Shown in pieces: positions 1 through 9,900 of a stretch of DNA of 64,000 nt. The notes under the pieces were generated by a model that was not told the origin of the DNA, searched no databases, and saw only the letters and a program-made list of their open reading frames with translations. The position numbers were made by a program, and so were the translations under genes. The first letter of the stretch is position 1. Each line of letters opens with the position of its first letter. Source of the DNA: Caulobacter sp031457805 (lineage in GTDB: Bacteria > Pseudomonadota > Alphaproteobacteria > Caulobacterales > Caulobacteraceae). The DNA lies in the NCBI RefSeq assembly GCF_031457805.1, contig NZ_JAVDXI010000005.1, positions 124,001-188,000 of the forward strand, written 5' to 3'.

Positions 1-1040
1 TGGATAAGCGTCTCGGCGTCGCCCAGCGACACGGCGCGGCGGATCAGTTCAAGCCGGTTCATCATCGCCACCCCGGCCGCGTGGCCGCCCTTCAGCTCGA
101 ACGCGATCATGCCACCGCCCGACATCATCTGGCGCGCGGCCAGATCCCGTTGTGGAAAGCTCTGGAGGCCGGGGTAGAACACCTGCTCCACCGCCGGATG
201 GTCCTCAAGCCAACGCGCGACCGTCTGGGCGCTCTGGCTATGGCGGCCCATCCGCAGCGACAAGGTCTTGAGCCCTCTCAGGATCAGGAAGGCGGTGAAC
301 GGCGACATGACCGCACCGGTCATATCCTTCACGCCGCACAAGCGCACGCGGCCCATGTCTTCGATCCCGCCAGCGGCGATCCCACCGATCAGATCGCCAT
401 GTCCGCCCAGATACTTCGTCGCCGAGTGCACCACGATGTCCGCGCCCAAAGCGAGCGGTCGCGTCAGGCACGGCGTGGCGTAGGTGTTGTCCACCACCAC
501 CTTGGCTCCGGCGCGATGCGCGATGCGGGTGATCGCGGCGATGTCGACCAGACGCATGTTCGGATTGGCCGGGGTCTCGAAATAGACGATCCGGGTCTGG
601 TCGGAGATGGCGGCCGCAAGCGCTTCGGGCCGTGTCATGTCGACCTGCTTCACCGTCACGCCGAAGCGGGTCAGGCCATCACGCAGAAAGGCGAAGGTGC
701 AGCCATAAAGGGTCTGGTCGGTGATCACCTCGTCGCCCGCGCGCAGAAAGCTCCACAGCGTGGCGGTGATGGCGCCCATGCCCGAAGCCGTGGCGACCGC
801 CGCCTCGGCGCCTTCCAGGCTGGCGAGGCGACGCTCCAGAAGGTCCGTCGTGGGGTTTGAGATGCGCGAGTAGAAGTGCCCCTCGCGGGTCCCGGCGAAC
901 ATCTCGCCGCCCGCCTCGGCGCTCTCAAAAGCGAAGGTCGAGGTCAGGTGCAGCGGCGGGGTCAGCGCGCCATGCTCGTCGGCGGGATCGTAGCCCGCAT
1001 GGATCGCCCGCGTGGAAAAGCCGGTCTGGTCGTCGCGCAT
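1..1040 (-). CDS. methionine gamma-lyase / cystathionine gamma-lyase family PLP enzyme (3' end cut by window)
   Basis: This is a PLP-dependent enzyme of the Cys/Met metabolism family. By family knowledge it would cleave methionine to methanethiol, 2-oxobutyrate and ammonia. The start codon is ATG at 1038-1040, reading MRDDQTGFSTRAIHAG. The family signature YSRISNPTT lies near residue 57, and the PLP lysine is K209 in SATKYLGGHGD. The C-terminus runs off the left edge of the window. The gene is transcribed away from the Lrp-type regulator that starts at 1146, a typical regulator-target arrangement. Methionine gamma-lyase is favoured over cystathionine gamma-lyase because of the Lrp neighbour and overall similarity. 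Substrate choice cannot be settled from sequence alone. Confidence 0.88.
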   Translation of the reverse strand, partial: MRDDQTGFSTRAIHAGYDPADEHGALTPPLHLTSTFAFESAEAGGEMFAGTREGHFYSRISNPTTDLLERRLASLEGAEAAVATASGMGAITATLWSFLRAGDEVITDQTLYGCTFAFLRDGLTRFGVTVKQVDMTRPEALAAAISDQTRIVYFETPANPNMRLVDIAAITRIAHRAGAKVVVDNTYATPCLTRPLALGADIVVHSATKYLGGHGDLIGGIAAGGIEDMGRVRLCGVKDMTGAVMSPFTAFLILRGLKTLSLRMGRHSQSAQTVARWLEDHPAVEQVFYPGLQSFPQRDLAARQMMSGGGMIAFELKGGHAAGVAMMNRLELIRRAVSLGDAETLI

Positions 1041-1145
1041 GTGCTGCTCCCTTTGACGCCACTTTGGCGCCGAGAGAGGCACATGGAATTGCAAAGTCTG
1101 CTATCCTAAGCATCCATTTTGGCAGATCCTGCTCAGGAACGACGT

Positions 1146-1604
1146 ATGGACACCAAAGATCGTCAGATTATCCGTGAACTGCAGAAGGATGGCCGGCTGA
1201 CCAACCAAGAACTCGCCGAGCGGGTGAACCTGTCGCCCTCCCCCTGCCTGCGGCGCGTGCGCAATCTCGAGGCCGAGGGCGTGATCACCGGCTATACGGC
1301 GCTGGTGGACCAGAAGGCCTATGGCCTGCCCATCACGGTCTTTGTCCGCGTTCGGCTGGACCGCCATGGCCAGGATCTGATCAAGGGGTTCGAAGACGCC
1401 GTAGCGCGTATCGACCAGATCCTCGACTGCTTTCTGCTGGCGGGCGGCGACGACTACCTGTTGCGCGTGATCGTCGACAGCTTGGAGGCCTATGAGGACT
1501 TCATGCGCCGCAAGCTGCACGCCATCCCGGGCATCGCCTCGATCGACACCAGTTTCGCCTACGGGGTGGTCAAGCAGACCCGTGTGTTTCCTGTGGCGGG
1601 CTGA
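1146..1604 (+). CDS. Lrp/AsnC family transcriptional regulator
   Basis: A protein of about 152 residues with an N-terminal AsnC-type helix-turn-helix (residues 4-60, including TNQELAERVNLSPSPCLRR) and a C-terminal ligand-binding RAM/AsnC domain. I chose ATG 1146 (MDTKDRQIIRE) because an AGGA motif lies about 8 nt upstream and the Lrp family starts here. A longer TTG start at 1119 is less likely. The gene diverges from the methionine gamma-lyase gene and shares a region of about 105 bp with it. By analogy with other Lrp pairs it probably senses an amino acid and controls that gene. Confidence 0.92.
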   Translation: MDTKDRQIIRELQKDGRLTNQELAERVNLSPSPCLRRVRNLEAEGVITGYTALVDQKAYGLPITVFVRVRLDRHGQDLIKGFEDAVARIDQILDCFLLAGGDDYLLRVIVDSLEAYEDFMRRKLHAIPGIASIDTSFAYGVVKQTRVFPVAG

Positions 1605-1666
1605 AACGCCCGCCTCACGGGAACGTCAATCCAAGCCTTACCTTCAGGCGATACGATGGTTGCGCG

Positions 1667-3079
1667 ATGATCGACAAAGCGCCGCCCCAGCCCAGCCCCC
1701 CCATGGCCACGTCCCCCAGCGTCACGACGGCGCTGAAGCACGCGCCGCTGGGCATCGCCATCTTCGACAATCAGATGCGCTATCTGGCGGCGTCGAGCCG
1801 GTATCTGACCGACCAGGACATGGCGCCAGACCTGCCGTTGATCGGCCGCCTCCACTACGACGTCTTTCCCGAAGTGCCGCAAAAGTGGCGGGACCTGCAC
1901 GCCCGGGTTCTCGCCGAGGGCGTCGAGTTGCGCCACGACGGCGACCCTTATGTCGATCGTCACGGACGCACCGAGTGGATCCGTTGGTCGATGGCGCCTT
2001 GGCGCACCGACGCAGGAGAGATCGGCGGCCTTGTGCTCTACACCGAGGTGGTGACCGCTGGCGTCCTGGCGCGCCGTGCGCTGGAAGCGGCCGAGGCGCG
2101 CTATCGGGCCGTCTTTGACCAGACCGCCATGGGCGTGGCGCGCCTGACTGAGGACGGGACCATTCTGGAGGCCAATGACAGCTTCTGCGCCATCTTGCGC
2201 CGCGCCCGGGACCAGCTGGTGGGAACCCGGATGGCCGCCCTGGTGCACGAAGAAGACCTCGGCAAGGCGATCGCCGACGGCCAGGCCTTGTGGGCCGGCG
2301 AGATCAACACCTACGCCGCCGACCGCCGATTTGTCGGCGCGACGCCGGGCGAAATCCTCTGGCTGAACCTGACCGTCTCGAAGGTCAGCCCCGCCGAGGA
2401 GCCTCCCTATGCGGTCGTGATCCTCTCCGACATCAGCCACCGCAAGCAGGCCGAAAGCGCACAGCAACATCACCAGGCCCAGCTACGCCTGCTGATCAAC
2501 GAACTGAACCACCGCGTGAAGAACACGTTGGCTACGGTGCAGTCGATGGCCGCCCAGACGCTGCGTAACGAGCCCAGCCCGACAGCGGCGTTCGAAAAGT
2601 TCGAGGCCCGACTGATGGGCCTTTCAGGCGTGCATGACATCCTCACCCGCGAGAGCTGGCACGGGGCCTCCCTGAGCGAAGTCGCGCAACGGGCCTTGCA
2701 CCCCTTCGACGAGGCCGGCGCCCGTGTCGAGATCACGGGCCCGCCCGTGCGCCTGCAGCCCGGAGGCGCCCTCACCATGGCCCTGATTTTCCACGAGCTG
2801 GCCACCAACGCTCTGAAGTACGGCGCGCTGTCGAACGCCGAGGGTCGAGTGGACCTTTCGTGGCGGTATGATCCCGAGGCGCGTTGGCTCGACTGCCAAT
2901 GGACAGAAGCGGGCGGCCCGCCCGTGACTCCGCCGACCCGCAAGGGCTTCGGCTCGCGGCTAATCGAGCGCAGCCTGAGGGGCGAACTCAAGGGCGAGGC
3001 GACCATGGCCTATCCGCCTGAGGGCTTTTCCTGCTCGCTTCGGGCCAAGCTGCCGGAGCTCTCGACCGAACGCGCCTAG
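1667..3079 (+). CDS. PAS-domain sensor histidine kinase, HWE family
   Basis: A cytoplasmic sensor kinase of 470 residues with no membrane segment or signal peptide. Two PAS-like domains (about residues 20-130 and 142-262) precede an HWE-type kinase core. The phospho-acceptor is H282 in LNHRVKNTLATVQSM. The N box is HELATNALKYG, the family WxE motif appears as WTE, and the glycine-rich lid is GFGSRLIERSL. HWE kinases are common in alphaproteobacteria and often feed PhyR/general-stress or light/redox pathways. No response regulator is adjacent, so its partner is unknown. Confidence 0.92.
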   Translation: MIDKAPPQPSPPMATSPSVTTALKHAPLGIAIFDNQMRYLAASSRYLTDQDMAPDLPLIGRLHYDVFPEVPQKWRDLHARVLAEGVELRHDGDPYVDRHGRTEWIRWSMAPWRTDAGEIGGLVLYTEVVTAGVLARRALEAAEARYRAVFDQTAMGVARLTEDGTILEANDSFCAILRRARDQLVGTRMAALVHEEDLGKAIADGQALWAGEINTYAADRRFVGATPGEILWLNLTVSKVSPAEEPPYAVVILSDISHRKQAESAQQHHQAQLRLLINELNHRVKNTLATVQSMAAQTLRNEPSPTAAFEKFEARLMGLSGVHDILTRESWHGASLSEVAQRALHPFDEAGARVEITGPPVRLQPGGALTMALIFHELATNALKYGALSNAEGRVDLSWRYDPEARWLDCQWTEAGGPPVTPPTRKGFGSRLIERSLRGELKGEATMAYPPEGFSCSLRAKLPELSTERA

Positions 3080-3111
3080 GGAAAATCCCGATCTGTTTTA
3101 GGGGAGATCTA

Positions 3112-3209
3112 TCCGTCCTGGTGGCGGGGGGCGGGATCGAACCGCCGACCTGTGGGTTATGAATCCACCGCTCTAACCATCTGAGCTACCCAGCCATAGC
3201 CAGGACGGA
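3112..3209. repeat. 10-bp inverted repeat enclosing tRNA-Met
   Basis: TCCGTCCTGG at 3112-3121 is the exact reverse complement of CCAGGACGGA at 3200-3209. The left arm overlaps the encoded CCA of the tRNA (3119-3121). In the minus-strand transcript the 5' leader could therefore pair with the CCA and the 3' trailer. Confidence 0.85.
3119..3195 (-). tRNA. tRNA-Met (CAT anticodon)
   Basis: A complete cloverleaf on the minus strand, 77 nt including an encoded CCA (3119-3121). The D stem is GCTC/GAGC, the anticodon loop is TTCATAA with anticodon CAT (3159-3161), and the T arm is GGCGG-TTCGATC-CCGCC. The D arm resembles elongator tRNA-Met. Two positions do not form Watson-Crick pairs: 4-69 (T opposite C) in the acceptor stem and 31-39 (A opposite C) in the anticodon stem. 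The gene is enclosed by a perfect 10-bp inverted repeat. Confidence 0.93.
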
Positions 3210-3239
3210 CGGGGGTCATACGCCCAAGCGCGCTTCGCA

Positions 3240-4289
3240 TCAAGTGCGCGATGTCATTCCATTCAGCGCAGCTTCCAGTCGCCGCGTTAGTTCCTCGGGG
3301 CTGTACTCGGTCAGGACCAGCTGGCGAGCAGCGCCCCCCAGGCGCCGCGAAACGTCGCGCTGGCTGATCAGCTCAGCCAGAGCTTCGGCCAGACGGTCCG
3401 GATCATCGTCAGGAACCAGACGACCGTCGACCCCATCGGTCAGGATCTCAAGTGGTCCATCGATCTCGCTGGCCACGACCGGCAGGCCGACCGCCATCGC
3501 CTCCAGCAAGGTCAGAGGGAAGCCCTCCTGGTGCGAAGGAAAGGCGAAGAGATCGCCGGTCGCCAGGAACCCGGCCACATCATCGGTCCAGCCCTCCAGA
3601 CTGACGCAGGCCTCGAGGTCGAGTTCGCGGATCAGCGTCTCCAGCGCGCCGCGCTCGTCGCCCTCGCCCGCGATCTGGCAAGTCACCTCGTATTCCCAGG
3701 CGCGCAGTTTGCCGATCGCGCGAATGAGGACGTCAAAGCCCTTCTTGGAATGGAGCCGTCCGGCGGCGACGATCCTGACCGCCGCTCCGTCCACGGCGAA
3801 GGGATGGGCTTGAGCGCGGGGCGGCTTGACCGCATTGGGTACGAACCACACGTGATCCGCAGGGGCTCCCCGTTCGATCGCTAGCGCCGCCAGATGTCGT
3901 CCGACGCAGACATAGTGCGTGCCCGGCGTGACGTCGAAGGACGGCTTGTGCAAGCATACGGCGCGCACGACGCCGGCCGGCGCAGCCTTGTCGAAGACGC
4001 GGGCCGGACGCTGGCCGTGGCTGAAAATGAGCGCGGGCCGATGCGCCTTCACGAGGTCGCGTGCGGCGCCGACCGTGATCGGATCCCAGTCTGTCAGCGC
4101 CGGCATGACGCTGAGCGGCGGCCTGCGTTCGGCCTGGGCCGCTGCGACCTTGCCGCCTCTACGGACGACGCCCACGCAGCTATCGCCGTGGCGCGCGGCC
4201 CAGGCTTCGAGGATCGGCTGGTAGTCGAGGAAAACCTGCTCAAGACCGCCAAGGCCCTTGCCCAGCATGGCGTGCAGGATGGTGGTCAA
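3240..4289 (-). CDS. family 4 glycosyltransferase
   Basis: A GT-B fold glycosyltransferase of 349 residues. The N-terminal half has a glycine-rich acceptor loop (GKGLGGLEQVF). The C-terminal half has the GT4 donor-site features AAGRLHSKKGFDVLIRA, FAFPSHQEGFPLTLLEAMA and VASEIDGPLEIL, with the E-x7-E type motif. It probably adds a nucleotide-sugar-derived residue to a surface glycan. The start codon is TTG (4287-4289) with GGAG about 7 nt upstream. An internal ATG seven codons later is possible but less well placed. No other polysaccharide gene is adjacent. Confidence 0.88.
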   Translation of the reverse strand: MTTILHAMLGKGLGGLEQVFLDYQPILEAWAARHGDSCVGVVRRGGKVAAAQAERRPPLSVMPALTDWDPITVGAARDLVKAHRPALIFSHGQRPARVFDKAAPAGVVRAVCLHKPSFDVTPGTHYVCVGRHLAALAIERGAPADHVWFVPNAVKPPRAQAHPFAVDGAAVRIVAAGRLHSKKGFDVLIRAIGKLRAWEYEVTCQIAGEGDERGALETLIRELDLEACVSLEGWTDDVAGFLATGDLFAFPSHQEGFPLTLLEAMAVGLPVVASEIDGPLEILTDGVDGRLVPDDDPDRLAEALAELISQRDVSRRLGGAARQLVLTEYSPEELTRRLEAALNGMTSRT

Positions 4290-4392
4290 GGCGAAACTCC
4301 GGGGGAGGCGTTGCGGGCCGCGACCATCGTGGCGCGCGGCCCTGGTGTCAACGCGGGAGCTTCGGCTTGCGATCCGCCCCTGCCAGCTTCGA

Positions 4393-5502
4393 TCAGGCGA
4401 GCCGTTCGGCCACCGTCTCGCCGATCGCCAGCGAGCTCGTCAGGCCAGGGCTCTCGATGCCGAAGAGCGCCATCAGACCTGGAAGTCCGTGATCCTCGGC
4501 GCCCAGAAGCTGGAAATCCGGCTGGGCCTCATCAGGCCCATGCAGCTTGGGCCTTACGCCCGCATAGTCGGGCACCAGCCGATCCGCCGGCACGTCCGGC
4601 CAGAACTTGCGGATATAGGCGGCGAACGCCTCGGCCTTGGCTGGATCGATCGAATAGTCCGGCGCGGAGACATATTCGAGATCCGGCCCGAACACCGCCT
4701 GACCGCCCATGTCGTTGCGATAGTGGGTGCCCAGCGCCCCATGGATCGGCGGCGGATAGATCAGGCGCTGGAACGGCGCCTTGCCGCTCAGCCGAAAATA
4801 GACGCCCTTGCCGAAGTGGGCCGTCGGAATTCGGTCGGCGGGATAGCCCTGGATCCGGCCCGCCACCGCTTGTGACGACAGGCCCGGCGCGGTGACCAGC
4901 AGCCGACAGGTCAAGTCGGTGGGCTCGGCGCCGCCGGCGCGAATCCGGAAACCGCCGCCGGCCAAGGGCTCGGCGCCTTCGAACGGGGTCGAGAGCACCA
5001 CAGCCCCGCCGGCGGCTTCGATCTCGCCCTGCAGGGCCAGCATGTAGTCATGGCTGGCGAACACGCCGCTTTCGGGCGACAGCAGCGCGGCGTGGGCGTT
5101 GAGGCCAGGCTCCAGCGCCCGGGCCTGCGCGCCGGTCAGGCGCTCCATGCCTTCGACATCATTGGCCAGAGCCTGGTCCCAGATGGCGTTCAGCCGAGCG
5201 ATCTCGTCCTGCGACGTCGCCACCACCAGCTTGCCGCACTTCTTGTAGGGCACCTTGTGGGCGTCGCAGAACGCGTACAGCGCGCGCCGTCCCTGGACAC
5301 ACAGCTTGGCCTTCAGTGAGCCCGTCGGATAGTAAAGCCCGCCGTGGATGACCTCGGAATTGCGGGAGGAGACGCCCTCGCCGATGCGCCCCTGCTCCTC
5401 CAGGACCGCGACCACCAGGCCTCGCCGGGACAGGGCGTAACCGCAGGCCAGCCCCACGGCGCCCGCGCCCACCACGACCGCGTCGAAATCAAACTCGCTC
5501 AT
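4393..5502 (-). CDS. FAD-dependent oxidoreductase, L-2-hydroxyglutarate oxidase-like
   Basis: A DAO/LhgO-type flavoprotein of 369 residues. The N-terminal dinucleotide-binding motif is VVVGAGAVGLACGYALSRRG. It is followed by SSRNSEVIHGGLYY, characteristic of the L-2-hydroxyglutarate oxidase group. The C-terminus has the FAD-binding segment with IESPGLTSSLAIGE. By family knowledge it would oxidise a 2-hydroxy acid such as L-2-hydroxyglutarate to the 2-oxo acid, a metabolite-repair role. The start is ATG 5502. The gene stands alone, with a gap of about 100 bp to the GT4 gene. Confidence 0.85.
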   Translation of the reverse strand: MSEFDFDAVVVGAGAVGLACGYALSRRGLVVAVLEEQGRIGEGVSSRNSEVIHGGLYYPTGSLKAKLCVQGRRALYAFCDAHKVPYKKCGKLVVATSQDEIARLNAIWDQALANDVEGMERLTGAQARALEPGLNAHAALLSPESGVFASHDYMLALQGEIEAAGGAVVLSTPFEGAEPLAGGGFRIRAGGAEPTDLTCRLLVTAPGLSSQAVAGRIQGYPADRIPTAHFGKGVYFRLSGKAPFQRLIYPPPIHGALGTHYRNDMGGQAVFGPDLEYVSAPDYSIDPAKAEAFAAYIRKFWPDVPADRLVPDYAGVRPKLHGPDEAQPDFQLLGAEDHGLPGLMALFGIESPGLTSSLAIGETVAERLA

Positions 5503-5629
5503 ACCGCCACCTTAGACGAGGCGCCCCAATTGGCCAGTCACGACGCTCTCACCTTGATTGACAGCGCTAGCAAACGCGGCATGGTCAGGCCACGCGGCGC
5601 CCAGACGTCGCATCGGGGGGAATGACGAG

Positions 5630-6799
5630 ATGGACGGCACGCCAGCCGCGCCCGCGCGCAATCTGCTGATCGACACGCTGAGGGCCTTCGCCCTTATCGG
5701 CGTCTACATGGTCCACATGTTCGAGCAGTACGAGATCTACTGGGCTGCGCCGAACCAGAACCTGACCCACACGATCTTCACCACCTTCTTCATGGGCAAG
5801 GCCTTCAGCCTGCTGACCCTGTGCTTTGGCCTGAGCTTCTTCCTGTTGATGGACAGGGCCGATCGGCGGGGAACCAATTTCTCGGGCCGCTTCGCCTGGC
5901 GGATGGTGGTGCTGGCCCTGATCGGCCTGGCCCATAGCCTCGTCTATCGCGGCGACATCCTGATGGTGCTGGCGCCGCTGGGCCTGCTGCTGATCCCGTT
6001 CTATCGGGCCCCGACCAAGGTGATCCTGACGGTCGCGGCGGTGCTGTTGGCCCAGCCGCTGCTGGCCTTCCAGATCGTCAGCGCCGCGACGGGCGCGACT
6101 TGGGCCAACGCCGCGCCGCATCACTGGGGCGACACCGGCCCGGCCTTCTATCGCGACGCGGCCCTTGGCCCGATGCTGACCTGGAACGTCTGGCAGGGGC
6201 AGAGCTTCAAGTGGTGGTTCTTCATCGAGACGGGCCGCCTCTTCCAGATCCTGGCGCTGTTCCTGATTGGCCTGAGCCTGGGCCGCGCCGGGGTGTTCGA
6301 TGCGCCGGAACGGTTCCTCCGCCAGCGCCGACGCGCCTTGGTCGCGCTGATCGTGGTCGCGCTCTTGGCCCGCTTTGGCCAGGCGCCGCTGGCCGCCCTG
6401 CTGCCCGACGCGACCGCAGCGCCTATGGCGCGCAAGCTGCTGGGGAACCTGATGGGCGGCTGGTTCGACGTTTCGCTGATGGGCGTCTATGTGCTGCTGA
6501 TCGTCGAGGCCTATGAGGGCGTTGGCCGGAAGCTGCTGGGACGCCTGGCGCCGATGGGTCGGATGACCCTGACCTTCTATGTCCTGCAATCGCTGATCTG
6601 GGTGCCGGTGTTCTATGGCTTTGGCCTGGGCGCCTGGAAATGGCTGCCGCAGGGAACCGCCCTACTGCTGGGCCTCGGCTTCCTGGTGATCCAGGGCGTG
6701 GTGGCGACTCTGTGGTTCAAGCGCTTCCACTACGGCCCGCTGGAGTGGGTCTGGCGCGCAGCGACCTATGGGACGGTGAAGGTGCCGTTCATGCGGTGA
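5630..6799 (+). CDS. DUF418 (YeiB-like) membrane protein
   Basis: A polytopic inner-membrane protein of 389 residues. The N-terminus (NLLIDTLRAFALIGVYMVHM) matches the acyltransferase-like start of YeiB/DUF418 proteins. About ten hydrophobic segments follow, and the C-terminal DUF418 region includes GRMTLTFYVLQSLI and the closing HYGPLEWVWRAATY. I chose ATG 5630 over the longer frame from 5558 because DUF418 proteins begin near this RN-x-DxLRxFA motif and a G-rich ribosome-binding stretch lies just upstream. The function of the family is poorly known. Confidence 0.88.
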   Translation: MDGTPAAPARNLLIDTLRAFALIGVYMVHMFEQYEIYWAAPNQNLTHTIFTTFFMGKAFSLLTLCFGLSFFLLMDRADRRGTNFSGRFAWRMVVLALIGLAHSLVYRGDILMVLAPLGLLLIPFYRAPTKVILTVAAVLLAQPLLAFQIVSAATGATWANAAPHHWGDTGPAFYRDAALGPMLTWNVWQGQSFKWWFFIETGRLFQILALFLIGLSLGRAGVFDAPERFLRQRRRALVALIVVALLARFGQAPLAALLPDATAAPMARKLLGNLMGGWFDVSLMGVYVLLIVEAYEGVGRKLLGRLAPMGRMTLTFYVLQSLIWVPVFYGFGLGAWKWLPQGTALLLGLGFLVIQGVVATLWFKRFHYGPLEWVWRAATYGTVKVPFMR

Positions 6800-6844
6800 G
6801 GGGCGGAGGTTTGGAGCGACGGCTTGGGGTGGTGAGGAGACCAG

Positions 6845-6957
6845 ATCCTCCCCCTAGCGGGGGAGGTGTCGGCGAAGCCGACGGAGGGGGAAGACACCGG
6901 CTCGGCAGCACTTCCCCCTCCGGCCTTCGGCCTCCTCCCCCTCTGGGGGGAGGATTT
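6845..6957. repeat. multi-hairpin intergenic repeat, family A (copy A1)
   Basis: Five potential arms occur in order: CCTCCCC/GGGGGAGG, GTCGGC-GAA-GCCGAC, a long stem GGAGGGGGAAG/CTTCCCCCTCC, GGC-CTTC-GGCC, and CCTCCCC/GGGGAGG. It lies between the convergent DUF418 and iorAB genes. A2 (17703-17814) shares most of its sequence; A3 and A4 share the arm layout. Confidence 0.85.
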
Positions 6958-6996
6958 TCCGAGCGTCCGACTAGGGTCGTGAGCAGTCTCTCGCCC

Positions 6997-9900
6997 CTAC
7001 CCCCACTGCGCCCACAGCTTCTCCTCGGCCGCCTTGGCGACCTTCACCGAGGCCTCCTTCACGTGACCGAAGCCGCGGATCTGCTGGGGGATCTCGGCGA
7101 TCTTCACGGCCAGCGGCACGCTCTCGGGGGACAGCCCGGCGACCAGGCGATCAAGGCTCGTCTCGTAAGACGCGATCAGGCCGCGCTCCATCTTGCGCTC
7201 CTCGGTCTTGCCGAAGATGTCGAGCGCCGTGCCGCGCAGGCCCTTCAGCTTGGCCAGCATCGGGAAGGCCAGATCCAGCATCCAGCCGCCGAAGGCGATC
7301 TTCCTGGGCTTACCGTCGGCGCCCTTGGGGGCCAGCAGCGGGGGAGCCAGCCACACCTTGGCCTTGCCGCCCTTGAAGGTCCCGGCCAGCTCGGCCGCGA
7401 AACGGCCGTCGGTATAGAGGCGCGCGACCTCGTACTCGTCCTTGTAGGCCATCAGCTTGTAGAGGTTCACCGCCGCCGCGCGGGTCAGCGGCAGGGCGCC
7501 GTCCTCGCCGGACACGGCGGTCTCGGCGCCGCGGACCTTGGCCACCTTGTCCGCATAGCGCTGGGCGTAGGCGGCGTTCTGATAGGCCGTCAGCTGCTCC
7601 ACGCGGTGGGCGATCAGAGCGTCCAGCGGCATGGTTTCGGGCGTCGGGGTGGTGTCTTCCTTCACCGTCAGGGTCGACGGATCGTGGGCCACCCGGCGAC
7701 CCAGCTCGAAGGCCTGCAGGTTGGCGTCAGCGTCGACGCCGTTCAGCTTGATCGCGCGATAGACCGCGCGGCTGGACAGCGGGATCACCCCGCGCTGCCA
7801 GGCGAAGCCGACCATGATCATGTTGGCATAGATGGCGTCGCCGAACTCGGTCTCGGCCAGGCGCTGGGCCGGGCAAGCGTCGAAGGTCTTGGTCGCGCCC
7901 TTGACGCGCCGCGCCATGGCCCCGCTGTCGAAGCGCACGTCGCGGCTGGTGACGAAGTCGGCCGTGGGGGCGAAGTCGCTGTTGCCGAAGGCGCGCGTGC
8001 GGTCCTTGGCGTAGAGCGAGAGACCCTCGGGGCTGGCCGCCACGAGAAGATCACACGCGATCAGCACATCGGTGCTGGCCGCCGGCACGCGGCCGCCGAC
8101 GATCGTCTCCTCGGTCTCGCCGATCTTGACGTGGCTGAACACCGAGCCGCCCTTTTGGGCCAGACCCGTCATGTCGACCACGCTGCCGGCGCGGCCGTCG
8201 ATATGGGCGGCCATGGCCATGATCGAGGCGACCGTGGTCACGCCCGTCCCGCCCACGCCCGTGAACAGGATCTTGCGCACGCCGGTCAGGGGCTCGAACT
8301 GGGGCAACGGCGTCGACTCGGCCGTCAGGGTCGCCGGCGTCTTCTTGGACTGAGCGCTCTCGGCGCCTTCCAGGGTGATGAACGAGGGGCAGAAGCCCTC
8401 GACGCAGGAGTAGTCCTGGTTACAGGACGACTGGTTGATCTTGCGCTTGCGGCCAAACTCGGTGGCCAGCGGCTCGACCGAGACGCAGTTGGACTTCACC
8501 GAGCAGTCGCCGCAGCCTTCGCAGACCAGCGGATTGATGAAGACGCGCTGGGTGGCCTTGGGCATCGAGCCGCGCTTTCGACGGCGGCGCTTTTCGGTGG
8601 CGCAGGTCTGGTCGTAGAGCAGCACCGTGGTCCCGGGCGTCTCGCGCAGCATCTCCTGCACACGCATCAGGTCCGAGCGCGGGAAGATCTCGACGCCGGG
8701 CGCCAGGTCGTTGACGCCCTCGTAGCGCTGGAGGTCATCGACGACGATGACGGTCTTCTTGACCCCCTCGGCCGCCAGTTGGCGGGTGATCTGGGCGGGT
8801 GTGAAGCCACTCTCGGCGCGCTGGCCGCCGGTCATGGCGACGGCGTCATTATAGAGCAGCTTGTAGGTGATATTGGTCCCGGCCGCGACGGCGCCGCGGA
8901 TGGCCAAGGAACCGGAGTGGTTGTAGGTGCCGTCGCCCAGGTTCTGGAACACGTGCTTTTCGCTGGTGAACGGCGCGGCGCCCACCCAGGTCAGACCCTC
9001 GCCGCCCATGTGGGTGTTGAGGTCGGTCATCGGGTCGTTGAACCCGGCCATGTAGTGGCAGCCGATGCCGGCCAGGGCGCGGCTGCCCTCGGGCAGCTTG
9101 GTCGAGGTGTTGTGCGGGCAGCCCGAGCAGAAGAACGGCTTGCGGGCCTGGTCGGCGGCGAGGCTGACGGCGGCGACGCCAGCGGCGCTGACGCGGTTGA
9201 GGTAGGCCTGGGCGCGCTCCATGTGCGGGCCGTCCGGCAAGCGGTCGTAGATGGCGAGCGCGATTTCGGCGACCGACAGCGAGCCGAGCTCGGACAGCAG
9301 CGGGCCGCCCTTTTCGTCGGTCTTGCCGATGACGCGCGGACGCGCCTGGGCGGGCAGGTCGTAGAGCGCAGCGCGCGCTTGCGGCTCGATCAGGGCGCGC
9401 TTGTGCTCGATGACCATCAGGGTCTCGAGGCCGGCGGCGAAGGCGCGCAGGCCCAGCGGCTCCAGCGGCCAGGGCATGCCGACCTTGTAGATCGAGACGC
9501 CCAGGTCCGCGGCTTCCTGCAGGGTCATGCCCATGGCCGTGAAGGCCTCCAGCACGTCCTTGTAGGCCTGCCCCTGGCAGACGATGCCCAGCCGCGCCTT
9601 GCCGACCTTGACGTGCGAAGCGCCCAGCACCACGCGGTCGATATTGTTGGCGCGGGCGAAGGCCAGGGCCGCCGGGATCTTGTGGAGCCGCATGCGCCGC
9701 TCCTTCTCCATCGGCTGGTCCTTCTGGCGGATGCCCAGACCGCCCGGCGGAAACGCGAACTCGGGGACCACGATCTGGTGGCGATCGAGCGACACGTCGA
9801 TCGTCACGCCGGAGTCCATGGTGTCGGCCAGGGCGATCATGCCCGTCCACAGGCCCGAGAACCGCGACATCGAAATGCCGAGCAGGCCGTAGTCGAGCAC

